From contig NZ_KZ614144.1 in assembly GCF_002884445.1 (NCBI RefSeq), forward strand, positions 5,767,787 through 5,831,786: a stretch of DNA of 64,000 bases, read 5' to 3'. Source of the DNA: Paenibacillus castaneae. Its GTDB lineage: Bacteria > Bacillota > Bacilli > Paenibacillales > Paenibacillaceae. The notes under the pieces were generated by a model that saw only the letters and a list, made by a program, of their open reading frames with translations, searched no databases and was not told where the DNA came from. The position numbers and the translations under genes are program-made. Shown here in pieces: positions 8,239 to 16,571 of this stretch (positions within the stretch are counted from its first letter, which is position 1; each line of letters starts with the position of its first letter).

Positions 8239-8267
8239 ATTATACGTCCTCTTCGGCGAATGTTCAA
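8239..8267 (-). promoter_or_regulatory. promoter of cysH-sat
   Basis: Minus strand: TTGAAC (8262-8267), 17-nt spacer, TATAAT (8239-8244), an almost consensus sigma-A promoter about 45 nt before the cysH start. No clear CymR or S-box element was recognised around it. Confidence 0.75.
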
Positions 8268-8316
8268 TATGTTTCGACCAGAATGAAATAAAGTTTTTTC
8301 TATTTTATGTATGAAC

Positions 8317-8355
8317 ACAAAAAAATGCCCCCTCTGTAAACAGAGAAGGCATTTC
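8317..8355 (-). terminator. terminator of the rplM-rpsI operon
   Basis: Minus strand: AATGCC, CTCTG/CAGAG inner stem, GGCATT followed by a run of seven T. It starts 13 nt after the rpsI stop codon. Confidence 0.85.
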
Positions 8356-8367
8356 GTATTGTGCATA

Positions 8368-8760
8368 TTAACGTTTCGAGAATTGTGGAGCACGACGTGC
8401 TGCTTTAAGACCGTATTTTTTACGCTCTTTCATACGTGGATCACGTGTTAGGAATCCAGCGCGTTTCAAAGCAGGACGGAATTCAGGATCTGCTTTAAGC
8501 AGAGCGCGTGAAATACCGTGACGGATAGCGCCAGCTTGACCGGACATTCCGCCGCCGTTAGCAATTACAAGTACATCGTATTTCGACAATGTATCAGTAA
8601 GGTTAAGCGGTTGTTTTACGATCAATTTAAGCGTTTCTAAACCAAAATATTCATTAAGGTCGCGTTTGTTAATAATGATTCGTCCTTCACCCGGCACAAG
8701 ACGTACACGTGCAACAGAGTGTTTACGACGACCGGTTCCATAGTATTGCACTTGAGCCAT
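8368..8760 (-). CDS. rpsI: 30S ribosomal protein S9
   Basis: A 130-residue S9. The N-terminus YYGTGRRKHSVARVRL and the C-terminal basic tail ending in FSKR are both diagnostic; the terminal Lys-Arg reaches the P-site tRNA on the 30S subunit. Length is normal for the family. It follows rplM by 20 bp with a GGAGGA-type site and is the last gene of the rplM-rpsI operon, ending at a strong terminator. Confidence 0.98.
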   Translation of the reverse strand: MAQVQYYGTGRRKHSVARVRLVPGEGRIIINKRDLNEYFGLETLKLIVKQPLNLTDTLSKYDVLVIANGGGMSGQAGAIRHGISRALLKADPEFRPALKRAGFLTRDPRMKERKKYGLKAARRAPQFSKR

Positions 8761-8780
8761 GAAACTTGTCCTCCTCTTTA

Positions 8781-9218
8781 TTACCCGCGAAGTTCGTAAA
8801 CTTCAGGGTTTTGTGCTTGATGTGGATGTTCCGCACCTGCGTATACTTTAAGTTTAAGCTTCATTTGGTTACCAAGACGGTTCTTAGGCAACATACCATG
8901 GACAGCGAATTCGATAACGCGTTCTGGTTTGTTTTTGATCATCTCGTTAGCTGGTGTAACTTTCAAACCACCAGTATACATCGAGTGACGGTAGTACATT
9001 TTGTCGGTAAGTTTCTTACCAGTCAAATGGATTTTCTCAGCATTGATAACGATGACGAAATCGCCTGTATCAACATGTGGCGTAAAAGTCGGTTTGTGCT
9101 TGCCGCGGATCAGGGCAGCTACTTCACTAGCCAAACGGCCTAGTGTTTTGCCTTCCGCATCAACGACGAACCATTTACGCTCAACTTCATTTGACTTAGC
9201 CATATAAGTGGTACGCAT
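8781..9218 (-). CDS. rplM: 50S ribosomal protein L13
   Basis: A 145-residue L13, an early-assembly 23S rRNA binding protein. The core WFVVDAEGKTLGRLAS and the segment DKMYYRHSMYTGGLK are typical, as is the C-terminal YAGAEHPHQAQNPE. The start ATG at 9216-9218 is supported by AAGGAGGATC a few bases upstream. Transcribed from its own promoter (9357-9385) through a leader of about 130 nt that likely carries the L13 autoregulatory structure known in Bacillus. Confidence 0.98.
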   Translation of the reverse strand: MRTTYMAKSNEVERKWFVVDAEGKTLGRLASEVAALIRGKHKPTFTPHVDTGDFVIVINAEKIHLTGKKLTDKMYYRHSMYTGGLKVTPANEMIKNKPERVIEFAVHGMLPKNRLGNQMKLKLKVYAGAEHPHQAQNPEVYELRG

Positions 9219-9350
9219 GGATGATCCTCCTTAATTTCATACATTAATCGTTTTTATAACAACGTAATCGTTGGTTTGTTAGTTCATTGTAATTCGCCAA
9301 GTTTGTGACAATCTCAGTCGGGGCTGTGGGTTAGCCACTTCGAAAGCACA
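9219..9350 (-). promoter_or_regulatory. rplM 5' leader, probable L13 leader
   Basis: The transcript from the promoter at 9357-9385 starts with about 130 untranslated nt before L13. It contains GTGGCTAACCCAC, able to form a small hairpin, and further paired segments. Firmicutes carry a conserved L13 leader RNA in this position. I could not compute the fold, so identity rests on place and partial pairing. Confidence 0.5.
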
Positions 9351-9356
9351 AGTTAT

Positions 9357-9385
9357 ATTCTACTATAAAATATACGTATGTGCAA
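9357..9385 (-). promoter_or_regulatory. promoter of rplM-rpsI
   Basis: Minus strand: TTGCAC (9380-9385), 17-nt spacer, TAGAAT (9357-9362). It lies between the truA stop codon and the rplM leader. Confidence 0.75.
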
Positions 9386-9412
9386 GCGATTTATAGTGAA
9401 ATATCCCTGTTT

Positions 9413-10153
9413 TTAACTGGAATATTCGACATCCATAAGCATTAATCCATGCGGCATAGCCGTAGGACCAGCAAGCGATCTATTTCGCCCTTCAAGGATG
9501 CGTTTTATTTCAGATGAAGCCAGTTTTCCTTCACCAACCCATAGTAATGTTCCCATTATAACTCGAACCATATTGTATAGAAATCCATTGCCTGTCACAT
9601 ACATATGTACGATCGGGCCTTCCTGTACAAAGTCTGCTTCATAGATTGTACGAATATGATGAGGCTTCGTTGAATGAATAGATGTGAAGGAGGTAAAGTC
9701 ATGCTTGCCTACCAGGCAAAGCAGACCCTCTCGCATCGCATCTACATCAAGCGGAGTCGGATGATGAAAGCGATATTGCCGGCCAAAAACGTCCGGAAAC
9801 TTCCCCGTGTCAATCGTATAGCGATACGTTTTGCGCTTAGCGGATCTTCTGGCATGGAAATGTTCTGGCACATCGAATGCTTCAATAATGACAATGTCCT
9901 TCGGTAATCGCGTATTGAGCGCGATTGCCCATCTCTCTGTAGGAATCGTAGATTCCGTGTAGAAGTTGAACATTTGTCCCTGTGCATGCACTCCCGCATC
10001 GGTGCGTCCCGAACCTATTATTATAGTCGTCTCGCCCGATAGCTTCTTTATGGCCTTCTCTATTTCGCCTTGAACCGTTCTGCCATATGGCTGCGTTTGA
10101 AATCCGTTGAATCCGGTCCCGTCGTAGCTGACTTTCACGCATATATTCCTCAA
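9413..10153 (-). CDS. truA: tRNA pseudouridine(38-40) synthase TruA
   Basis: A 246-residue TruA, which converts uridines 38-40 of the tRNA anticodon arm to pseudouridine. The catalytic Asp lies in GSGRTDAGVHAQGQ (GRTDxGVHA motif), and YDGTGFNGFQ, RRSAKRKTYRY and GFLYNMVRVIMG are the other family motifs. The start is TTG at 10151-10153 with GGGGGG 7 nt upstream; no in-frame ATG fits. In B. subtilis the genes for the ECF transporter module (ecfA1, ecfA2, ecfT) lie between rplQ and truA; here truA follows the rplQ terminator directly. Confidence 0.96.
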   Translation of the reverse strand: MRNICVKVSYDGTGFNGFQTQPYGRTVQGEIEKAIKKLSGETTIIIGSGRTDAGVHAQGQMFNFYTESTIPTERWAIALNTRLPKDIVIIEAFDVPEHFHARRSAKRKTYRYTIDTGKFPDVFGRQYRFHHPTPLDVDAMREGLLCLVGKHDFTSFTSIHSTKPHHIRTIYEADFVQEGPIVHMYVTGNGFLYNMVRVIMGTLLWVGEGKLASSEIKRILEGRNRSLAGPTAMPHGLMLMDVEYSS

Positions 10154-10236
10154 CCTGTTTCCCCCCTTTAACTAAAGGGATTCCGAAGGCCCCTAATCCC
10201 CTGCCAATTACATGACTAACAAGCCAGTTTGGCAAA

Positions 10237-10268
10237 TAAAAAAAGGTGGCCTCAAGGGTCCACCCTTT
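10237..10268 (-). terminator. terminator of the S10-spc-alpha cluster after rplQ
   Basis: Minus strand: GGTGG, a 10-nt loop, CCACC and a run of seven or more T. It lies about 70 nt past the rplQ stop and ends the long ribosomal protein operon. Confidence 0.8.
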
Positions 10269-10338
10269 TATCTAGGTATAAGCTTGGACAAGGCTTAGCT
10301 TTGTGGTCAAGCTTATACTTTCACGTTAGTAGGGTTAA

Positions 10339-10704
10339 CTACGCACGATCAACCAATTCCAGGTAAACCATAGGCGCAGCATCGCCGCGACGGGGTCCTA
10401 GTTTTAGAATACGTGTGTATCCTCCTGCACGCTCTGAGTAACGAGTAGCTAGTTCAGAGAACAGCTTTTGGATAGCGTCTTGCTGTCCGTCAACTGTTTC
10501 ACGACGAACATAAGCTGCTACTTGACGACGAGCATGAAGATCACCTTTCTTAGCTTTAGTGATCAGCTTCTCAGCGATTGAACGAACTTCTTTCGCTTTA
10601 GCTTCAGTCGTTTGAATACGCTCATAAAGGAATAAGTCAGTAACGAGGTCACGGAACAAAGCTTTCCGTGCACTAGCGTCACGTCCTAATTTTTGATATG
10701 CCAT
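10339..10704 (-). CDS. rplQ: 50S ribosomal protein L17
   Basis: A 121-residue L17 of the short bacterial form, located near the peptide exit tunnel of the 50S subunit. The N-terminus MAYQKLGRDASARKALFRDL is slightly different from the usual MAYRKLGR, but the rest, including LFLYERIQTTEAKAKEVRS and YTRILKLGPRRGDAAPM, is standard. It follows rpoA by about 40 bp and is the last gene before the cluster terminator. Confidence 0.97.
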   Translation of the reverse strand: MAYQKLGRDASARKALFRDLVTDLFLYERIQTTEAKAKEVRSIAEKLITKAKKGDLHARRQVAAYVRRETVDGQQDAIQKLFSELATRYSERAGGYTRILKLGPRRGDAAPMVYLELVDRA

Positions 10705-10747
10705 CTTGTTTTCCCCTCCCTTGCTCTTTTGTCTACACTAGTTGGTA

Positions 10748-11692
10748 CTACTCTTCCATGCGAAGGCCCAAACCGAGCTCTTCAAGCTTCTCTTGAACTT
10801 CCTCAAGTGATTTACGTCCGAGGTTCCGAACCTTCATCATATCCTCTTCGGATTTCGTGATTAGCTCTTGAACGGTATTGATACCTGCGCGCTTCAAGCA
10901 GTTGTAAGAACGGACAGATAGATCAAGTTCCTCGATCGTCATCTCTAGAACTTTCTCTTTCTTATCTTCTTCTTTCTCAACCATAATTTCCGCATCTTTG
11001 GCTTCATCGGTCAACCCAACGAACAAGTCCAAATGCTCGGTCAAAATTTTAGCGCCGAGGCTTACAGCCTCTTCCGGTCGAATACTGCCGTCAGTCCATA
11101 CTTCAAGCGTTAGCTTGTCGTAGTTGGTAACTTGACCAACACGCGTATTTTCAACGCTATAATTAACGCGAGTAATCGGCGTGTATATCGAATCAACGGG
11201 TATTACCCCAATCGGCTGTTCGTCCTTTTTGTTGCGGTCCGCTTGCACGTAACCACGACCCCGATTAGCAAAAACCCGCATATGGAGTCGCGCGCCTGAG
11301 GCCAAGGTTGCGATGTGAAGATCAGGGTTTAAAATCTCGACATCGCTGTCAGCTCGAATGTCGCCCGCTGTAATATTCCCTTCGCCATCCGCATCGATTT
11401 CCAAAACTTTCTCTTCTTCGGAGTGGATTTTCAACGAGAGGCCTTTCAGGTTCAGAATGATTTCGGTAACATCCTCAATCACTCCGGGAACCGTAGAAAA
11501 CTCGTGAAGCACTCCGTCGATTTGAACCGAGGTTACTGCTGCACCCGGCAAAGACGACAACAAAATTCGGCGAAGCGAATTTCCTAGCGTCGTGCCGTAT
11601 CCGCGTTCCAGCGGCTCGACGACGAAGCGTCCATACGTTCCCTCGTCATTCAGTTCTACGGTTTCGATTTTCGGCTTTTCGATCTCAATCAC
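10748..11692 (-). CDS. rpoA: RNA polymerase alpha subunit
   Basis: A 314-residue alpha subunit. The N-terminal assembly domain (FVVEPLERGYGTTLGNSLRRILLSS) is followed by an acidic/basic linker (KEEDKKEK, about 235-243) and the C-terminal domain (LDLSVRSYNCLKRAGINTVQELI, KVRNLGRKSLEEV), which contacts UP elements and activators. It starts at GTG (11690-11692) with GGAGG 9 nt upstream. It sits between rpsK and rplQ, the standard alpha-operon order. Length matches Bacillus alpha. Confidence 0.98.
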   Translation of the reverse strand: MIEIEKPKIETVELNDEGTYGRFVVEPLERGYGTTLGNSLRRILLSSLPGAAVTSVQIDGVLHEFSTVPGVIEDVTEIILNLKGLSLKIHSEEEKVLEIDADGEGNITAGDIRADSDVEILNPDLHIATLASGARLHMRVFANRGRGYVQADRNKKDEQPIGVIPVDSIYTPITRVNYSVENTRVGQVTNYDKLTLEVWTDGSIRPEEAVSLGAKILTEHLDLFVGLTDEAKDAEIMVEKEEDKKEKVLEMTIEELDLSVRSYNCLKRAGINTVQELITKSEEDMMKVRNLGRKSLEEVQEKLEELGLGLRMEE

Positions 11693-11819
11693 TAATAGTA
11701 CCCTCCTTCAAACGTCGCTCCGTTACCTTACCGTTATTTCAAGTCAAATCTTGTAGTATGCCAAACCTTCACAACTATTATTCACAAGTTGCTGCCATTT
11801 GATACCACAGCTGATCCAA

Positions 11820-12215
11820 CTATACGCGACGACGTTTCGGAGGACGGCATCCGTTATGAGGAACTGGTGTTACGTCTTTAATGAGGTTAACTTCCAATCC
11901 AGCAGCTTGAAGCGAACGAATCGCAGCTTCACGGCCAGCGCCTGGTCCTTTTACCATCACTTCAACGGTTCTCATGCCATGCTCCATCGCTGCTTTCGCA
12001 GCTGTTTCAGCAGCCATTTGAGCTGCGAAAGGCGTGCTCTTACGTGAGCCTTTGAAGCCCATGTTACCAGAGCTTGCCCATGAAATTGCATTACCGTGCG
12101 GATCCGTGATCGTAACGATCGTATTGTTGAACGTCGAGCGAATGTGCGCAACGCCAGTCTCAATATTTTTCCGGTCGCGACGTTTCGTACGAACGACTTT
12201 TTTTGGTTTAGCCAT
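11820..12215 (-). CDS. rpsK: 30S ribosomal protein S11
   Basis: A 131-residue S11, part of the 30S platform. The segments GVAHIRSTFNNTIVTITDPHGN, SSGNMGFKGSRKSTPFAAQMAAE and the C-terminal DVTPVPHNGCRPPKRRRV are diagnostic. Starts at ATG with a GGGAGG site; it follows rpsM by 20 bp. No unusual feature is seen. Confidence 0.98.
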   Translation of the reverse strand: MAKPKKVVRTKRRDRKNIETGVAHIRSTFNNTIVTITDPHGNAISWASSGNMGFKGSRKSTPFAAQMAAETAAKAAMEHGMRTVEVMVKGPGAGREAAIRSLQAAGLEVNLIKDVTPVPHNGCRPPKRRRV

Positions 12216-12234
12216 TGTCCATTATCCTCCCTTC

Positions 12235-12603
12235 TTATTTCTTCTTGTTAGCTACAGTCCGACGAGGACCTTTACGCGTACGTGCATTTGTTTTCGTACG
12301 TTGACCGCGAACAGGCAAGCCACGACGGTGACGAAGACCACGATAGCATCCGATTTCAGTCAGACGTTTAATGTTAAGTGAGATTTCACGACGCAAGTCG
12401 CCTTCCACTTTAACTGTTTTGTCAATTGCTTCACGAAGGCGAGCAAGTTCGTCTTCTGTCAAGTCACGAACACGAGTGTCGTAACTAACTTCAGCAGCAT
12501 TAAGAACTTTTTGCGACGTTGTTTTACCAATACCGAAAATGTACGTTAGGGCGATTTCGACGCGTTTATCACGCGGCAAGTCTACTCCACTTATACGTGC
12601 CAT
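12235..12603 (-). CDS. rpsM: 30S ribosomal protein S13
   Basis: A 122-residue S13, which bridges the 30S head to the 50S subunit and contacts P-site tRNA with its basic tail. The N-terminus MARISGVDLPRDKRVEIALTYIFGIG, the helix-hairpin-helix and the C-terminal RGLPVRGQRTKTNARTRKGP are diagnostic. It follows rpmJ by about 20 bp. Confidence 0.98.
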   Translation of the reverse strand: MARISGVDLPRDKRVEIALTYIFGIGKTTSQKVLNAAEVSYDTRVRDLTEDELARLREAIDKTVKVEGDLRREISLNIKRLTEIGCYRGLRHRRGLPVRGQRTKTNARTRKGPRRTVANKKK

Positions 12604-12622
12604 AGGCTATATTCCCCTCCTT

Positions 12623-12736
12623 CTATCCTTGTTTTTGTTTGTGTTTCGGATTTTCACAAATCACCATAACGTTGCCTTTGCGACGAATGACTTTGCATTT
12701 CTCGCAGATCGGCTTTACCGAAGGTCTAACCTTCAT
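12623..12736 (-). CDS. rpmJ: 50S ribosomal protein L36
   Basis: A 37-residue L36 read directly from the sequence (MKVRPSVKPICEKCKVIRRK and on to KQKQG). The zinc ligands are present: CEKC at 11-14, C27 and His32, so this is the zinc-binding (C+) form. It lies between infA and rpsM as in B. subtilis, with a GGGAGG site just upstream of the ATG at 12734-12736. Confidence 0.97.
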   Translation of the reverse strand: MKVRPSVKPICEKCKVIRRKGNVMVICENPKHKQKQG

Positions 12737-12780
12737 TGTGATTACCTCCCGAATCTTTCGTAAGCATGCCGCTACTGGGC

Positions 12781-12996
12781 CTACTTCCGATAGGTGATGC
12801 GCCCTTTTGATAAATCATAAGGCGATAACTGTATAACCACCTTGTCTCCAGTCAGAATACGAATAAAATGCATTCTGAGTTTACCGGAAACATGTGCGAG
12901 AATTTGATGACCGTTCTCCAGCTCCACCTTGAACGTGGCATTCGGCAACGGTTCTATAACCGTACCTTCGACCTCAATGATGTCTTCTTTAGCCAA
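12781..12996 (-). CDS. infA: translation initiation factor IF-1
   Basis: A 71-residue single S1/OB-fold protein, MAKEDIIEVEGTVIEPLPNA in the usual family form, with the conserved HVSGKLRMHFIRILTGDKV core. IF-1 occupies the 30S A-site during initiation. The start is TTG (12994-12996) with AAGGAG 8-9 nt upstream. The KOW-domain gene upstream ends 3 bp before it, so the two are translationally close. Confidence 0.98.
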   Translation of the reverse strand: MAKEDIIEVEGTVIEPLPNATFKVELENGHQILAHVSGKLRMHFIRILTGDKVVIQLSPYDLSKGRITYRK

Positions 12997-12999
12997 CCG

Positions 13000-13281
13000 T
13001 CATTCTCCTTTCACAAGTGCATACTTCTGAATCACATAACGTAACTTAGCATTGGTAACCCTGCCTGTTTCAAGCATGCTGCTTGAAACCTCTTGACTGA
13101 TTGCAGGCTGTAACTCGAGATGTAGAACGTTCTTTTTCTTCGGTTGATCGAAGCGGCGCTTATCTCCATCGGCAATCATGACGAAACGTTCATCCACAAT
13201 TGCGATGACAACAGCAAAGCGCTCTTCATCTTTACCGCGAAGTACTTTGACGAACTGACCAATCTGGGGACGAGCATCCAT
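13000..13281 (-). CDS. KOW-domain RNA-binding protein (YbzG-like)
   Basis: A 93-residue protein. The first 50 residues (IGQFVKVLRGKDEERFAVVIAIVDERFVMIADGDKRRFDQPKKKNVLHLEL) look like a KOW/SH3-like RNA-binding fold related to eukaryotic/archaeal L14e; the rest is helical (LETGRVTNAKLRYVIQKYALVKGE). Proteins of this type are encoded between map and infA in many Firmicutes and are of unknown function, probably ribosome-associated. The start ATG is at 13279-13281, 3 bp after map. The placement inside the spc/alpha cluster supports co-expression with ribosomal proteins; a specific role cannot be read from the sequence. Confidence 0.85.
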   Translation of the reverse strand: MDARPQIGQFVKVLRGKDEERFAVVIAIVDERFVMIADGDKRRFDQPKKKNVLHLELQPAISQEVSSSMLETGRVTNAKLRYVIQKYALVKGE

Positions 13282-13284
13282 CGT

Positions 13285-14049
13285 TTACGCCTCCGAATGC
13301 TGCGGCAAAATGGTCAATATTTCAAAGCCGTCCTCTGTTACGGCAACTGTATGCTCGAAATGAGCACACCATGTACCGTCTTCCGTTACAACCGTCCAAT
13401 TGTCTTCAAGCGTACGGACATATCGTTCACCGATATTAACCATTGGTTCGATTGCAAGCACCATTCCGGTTTTCAGACGAGGTCCGCGGTCCGGTATGCC
13501 GTAGTTCGGTATTTGTGGTTCCTCATGGAGGTCCGCGCCGATTCCGTGCCCTACGTATTCCCGTACTACAGAAAGTCCTGCATCCTCAATTACCTTTTGG
13601 ATAGCATGGGATATTGTATATAGACGAATATCGGGTTTAACGAGCTGAAGACCCGCATAAAGCGATGCCTCCGTCACGTCAAGCAGCCGTTGTACTTCAG
13701 GTGTTACTTCTCCGACCGCATAGGTCCAAGCCGAATCACCATGATAGCCTTCAAACTGCGCACCGATATCGATACTAATAATATCGCCTTCGTTCAACTT
13801 GCGTGAACCAGGGAAGCCGTGCACCAGCTCGTCATTTACAGAAGCGCAAATGCTGGAAGGAAAACCATTGTAACCTTTGAAAGAAGGAATCGCATTTTGA
13901 CTTCTAATGTACGTATCGGCGATTTGGTCAAGCTCACGAGTCGTGATGCCTGGTTTCACAGCCTGTGCCATTAGTCGGTGCGTTTCCGCAACAATGCGTC
14001 CTGCTTCTCTCATATAACGCAGTTCCGATTCGGATTTGCATATAATCAT
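13285..14049 (-). CDS. map: type I methionine aminopeptidase
   Basis: A 254-residue metallopeptidase that removes N-terminal methionine from nascent proteins. Metal ligands of the pita-bread fold are readable: Asp in ISIDIGAQFEGYHGDSAW, His in GHGIGADLHEEPQIPNYG, Glu in LAIEPMVN and Glu near the end in HFEHTVAVTEDG. The protein starts MIICKSESEL and has the length of Firmicutes MAP. Its ATG overlaps the adk stop codon by one base (TAATG), so it is translationally coupled. Confidence 0.97.
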   Translation of the reverse strand: MIICKSESELRYMREAGRIVAETHRLMAQAVKPGITTRELDQIADTYIRSQNAIPSFKGYNGFPSSICASVNDELVHGFPGSRKLNEGDIISIDIGAQFEGYHGDSAWTYAVGEVTPEVQRLLDVTEASLYAGLQLVKPDIRLYTISHAIQKVIEDAGLSVVREYVGHGIGADLHEEPQIPNYGIPDRGPRLKTGMVLAIEPMVNIGERYVRTLEDNWTVVTEDGTWCAHFEHTVAVTEDGFEILTILPQHSEA

Positions 14050-14699
14050 TACAATGAACCTCGCAAGCAGGAAACGATATCGGATGTTACAACATCAATG
14101 TCCTTCTCACCGTCGACTTCGCGCAAGAGACCTTTTGAACTATAGTAATCTAGAAGCGGTGCGGTCTTCGATGAATATTCATCCAAGCGAGTTCCGACCT
14201 TCTCCTCTGTATCATCAGAACGCTGATACAATTCCCCGCCGTCTTTGTCGCAGATGCCTTCGACCTTAGATGGGTTAAAGATTACATGATAGGACGTTCC
14301 ACAGGTTTTACAGATGCGTCTACCCGTAAGACGAGCAAGCAGCAGTCCGCGGTCTACCTTTAAATTCACGACGTGGTCAATGCTGCGATTAAGCTCCGTC
14401 AGCATGCTGTCAAGCGCTTCGGCTTGCTGCAGCGTACGTGGGAAACCATCGAGCAAGAAACCTTTTTTGCAATCGTCTTGTTCAAGACGTTCCTTCACAA
14501 TACCGTTCGTAATCTCATCGGGAACGAGCAGGCCTTGATCGACATACTCCTTCGCTTTGATTCCAAGTGCGGTTCCTTGTTTCATGGCGAGGCGAAATGC
14601 ATCACCAGTCGAAATATGAGGAATACCGAACTCTTCTACGATCCGTTCAGCTTGTGTACCTTTACCGGCGCCCGGAGGGCCCATGAATAAAATGTTCAT
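14049..14699 (-). CDS. adk: adenylate kinase
   Basis: A 216-residue adenylate kinase (ATP + AMP to 2 ADP). The P-loop FMGPPGAGKGTQ is at residues 5-16; FLLDGFPRT is the AMP-binding motif. The LID domain carries CKTCGTSYHVIFNPSKVEG and a second site CDKDGGELYQRSDD, so the zinc ligands are Cys-X2-Cys...Cys-X2-Asp, as in B. subtilis Adk. I chose the ATG at 14697-14699, preceded by GCGAGGAA; an upstream in-frame extension is not family-like. Coupled to map downstream. Confidence 0.97.
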   Translation of the reverse strand: MNILFMGPPGAGKGTQAERIVEEFGIPHISTGDAFRLAMKQGTALGIKAKEYVDQGLLVPDEITNGIVKERLEQDDCKKGFLLDGFPRTLQQAEALDSMLTELNRSIDHVVNLKVDRGLLLARLTGRRICKTCGTSYHVIFNPSKVEGICDKDGGELYQRSDDTEEKVGTRLDEYSSKTAPLLDYYSSKGLLREVDGEKDIDVVTSDIVSCLRGSL

Positions 14700-14791
14700 T
14701 GCTGAGTTCCTCGCTTTAAGCACAATAGGCTCGGGCGGGCCCATCGCTCCATCGAGTCGACGAACGCGAAAAGCCCGGTCAGAACCTATTG

Positions 14792-16093
14792 TTATTTATT
14801 GATAAACCCTTTGTAATGGCGTTTAATCAACTGGCTCTCGATTTGCTTCATCGTATCCAGTGCAACACCGATTATGATTAAGAGCGAGGTGCCGCCTAGC
14901 TGTACGGATTTAGGTAATCCAGCAAGTGCTCCGAAGAACACTGGAAGAACAGAGATAACAGCCAGGAAGATCGCACCCGACAACGTAATACGCGACATAA
15001 CGCGAGTTAAGTATGACGAGGTTGGCTTGCCTGGACGAATGCCAGGAATGTATCCGCCATTCTTCTTCATCTGATCAGCCATCTGAACCGGATTGATTTG
15101 TACGAATGTGTAGAAGAAAGTAAAACCAATAATTAATAATACATATAGGACCATACCAAGCGGCATGTCGAGTCCTAAGTTCTTATTAATCCAATCTGCC
15201 CAACCATGAGTTGACCAGAAGTTGGCGATCGTTCTCGGGAATGTGATAAGCGAAACCGCGAAGATAACCGGAATAACGCCTGCTCCATTCACTTTCATAG
15301 GGATGTGTGTAGATTGTCCACCGTACATTTTCCGACCAACTACACGTTTAGCGTATTGAACCGGAATTTTACGAATACCTTGCTGTACGAATATGACACC
15401 GACTATAATTGCGACAATCGCAATCACAATCAACAGCATCTTAACGATATTCAAGAACAGTTGGTCCTGCGCACCTACGAACTCAGATTGATAGATCGTA
15501 CGAATGTGTCCAGGAATACCAGCTGCAATTGCCGAGAAAATCAAAATGGAAATACCATTTCCGATTCCTTTTTCTGTGATTTGCTCACCTAGCCACATCA
15601 AGAAAGCAGTACCTGCTGTCAAGATAATCGCAATAAGTAAGTAATCAACAAAAGTTGCACCAGGAATCATTTCATTGCTGTATGAACGGTTAAAACCGAT
15701 TGCTGTTGCAAAGCCTTGGATCATACCAAGAACAATTGTTCCGTAACGGGTAATTTGTGCGAGCTTACGTTTACCGTTCTCGCCTTCCTTCGCCCATTCC
15801 GCAAATTTAGGAATAACATCCATCGATAACAGCTGCACGATAATGGAAGCTGTGATATAAGGCGTAATACCAATTGCGAAGATAGAGAATTGGAACAAAG
15901 CACCGCCGGAAAACGTGTTAAGCAAGCCGAACAGATCCGCACCGGCTGCATCAACCTGCTTAAACACATCTTTGTTAACACCTGGTACCGGTATAAAAGC
16001 ACCGATACGGTACACAAGTAGGATGAAAAGGGTAAATAGGATCCGTGTACGAAGATCCGCCACTTTCCAAATGTTGGATACGGTCTTGAACAA
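14792..16093 (-). CDS. secY: protein translocase subunit SecY
   Basis: A 433-residue SecY, the ten-helix channel of the Sec translocase. Typical segments include RILFTLFILLVYRIGAFIPVPG (helix 1), FSGGALFQFSIFAIGITPYI (plug and helix 2), LMWLGEQITEKGIGNGISILI and the cytosolic loop with NPVQMADQMKKNGGYIPGIRPGKPT. The start is TTG at 16091-16093 directly after the rplO stop, with GAGGTGATC overlapping the end of rplO, so translation is coupled. Partner subunit SecE is encoded at 45.8 kb. Confidence 0.98.
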   Translation of the reverse strand: MFKTVSNIWKVADLRTRILFTLFILLVYRIGAFIPVPGVNKDVFKQVDAAGADLFGLLNTFSGGALFQFSIFAIGITPYITASIIVQLLSMDVIPKFAEWAKEGENGKRKLAQITRYGTIVLGMIQGFATAIGFNRSYSNEMIPGATFVDYLLIAIILTAGTAFLMWLGEQITEKGIGNGISILIFSAIAAGIPGHIRTIYQSEFVGAQDQLFLNIVKMLLIVIAIVAIIVGVIFVQQGIRKIPVQYAKRVVGRKMYGGQSTHIPMKVNGAGVIPVIFAVSLITFPRTIANFWSTHGWADWINKNLGLDMPLGMVLYVLLIIGFTFFYTFVQINPVQMADQMKKNGGYIPGIRPGKPTSSYLTRVMSRITLSGAIFLAVISVLPVFFGALAGLPKSVQLGGTSLLIIIGVALDTMKQIESQLIKRHYKGFINK

Positions 16094-16534
16094 TTAGATC
16101 ACCTCGGTTTTACCGCCGGCAGCCTGGATTTTCTCTACCGCAGATTGAGAGAACTTGCTTGCTTTTACAGTAAGTTGAACGCTAATTTCACCATTACCCA
16201 AAATCTTGATTCCAGCGAGTGGGTTTTTAATGATCCCAGTCTCGATGAGAACTTCTGGAGTGACTTCAGTACCTGCTGCAAAGCTGTTAAGCTCTTCAAT
16301 GTTGACGATCGCGTACTCTTTACGGAAGACGTTGTTAAATCCACGTTTTGGCACTCGACGATACAAAGGGTTTTGACCGCCCTCGAATCCAGGACGAGTA
16401 CCGCCGCCGGAACGAGCGTTTTGGCCTTTGTGACCTCTACCGGCTGTTTTACCGTTACCGGTACCGATACCGCGACCTTTACGCTTTGGCGCTTGGGTCG
16501 AGCCCGGTGCTGGTGATAGCTCATGCAATTTCAT
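16094..16534 (-). CDS. rplO: 50S ribosomal protein L15
   Basis: A 146-residue L15. The Gly/Arg-rich N-terminal extension that threads into 23S rRNA (KRKGRGIGTGNGKTAGRGHKGQ, RPGFEGGQNPLYRRVPKRGF) is complete. It lies between rpmD and secY; its last codons contain the secY ribosome binding site. Confidence 0.98.
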   Translation of the reverse strand: MKLHELSPAPGSTQAPKRKGRGIGTGNGKTAGRGHKGQNARSGGGTRPGFEGGQNPLYRRVPKRGFNNVFRKEYAIVNIEELNSFAAGTEVTPEVLIETGIIKNPLAGIKILGNGEISVQLTVKASKFSQSAVEKIQAAGGKTEVI

Positions 16535-16571
16535 CGTTCGTGCACCTCCTTATTTATTTCTTTAAAAACAT

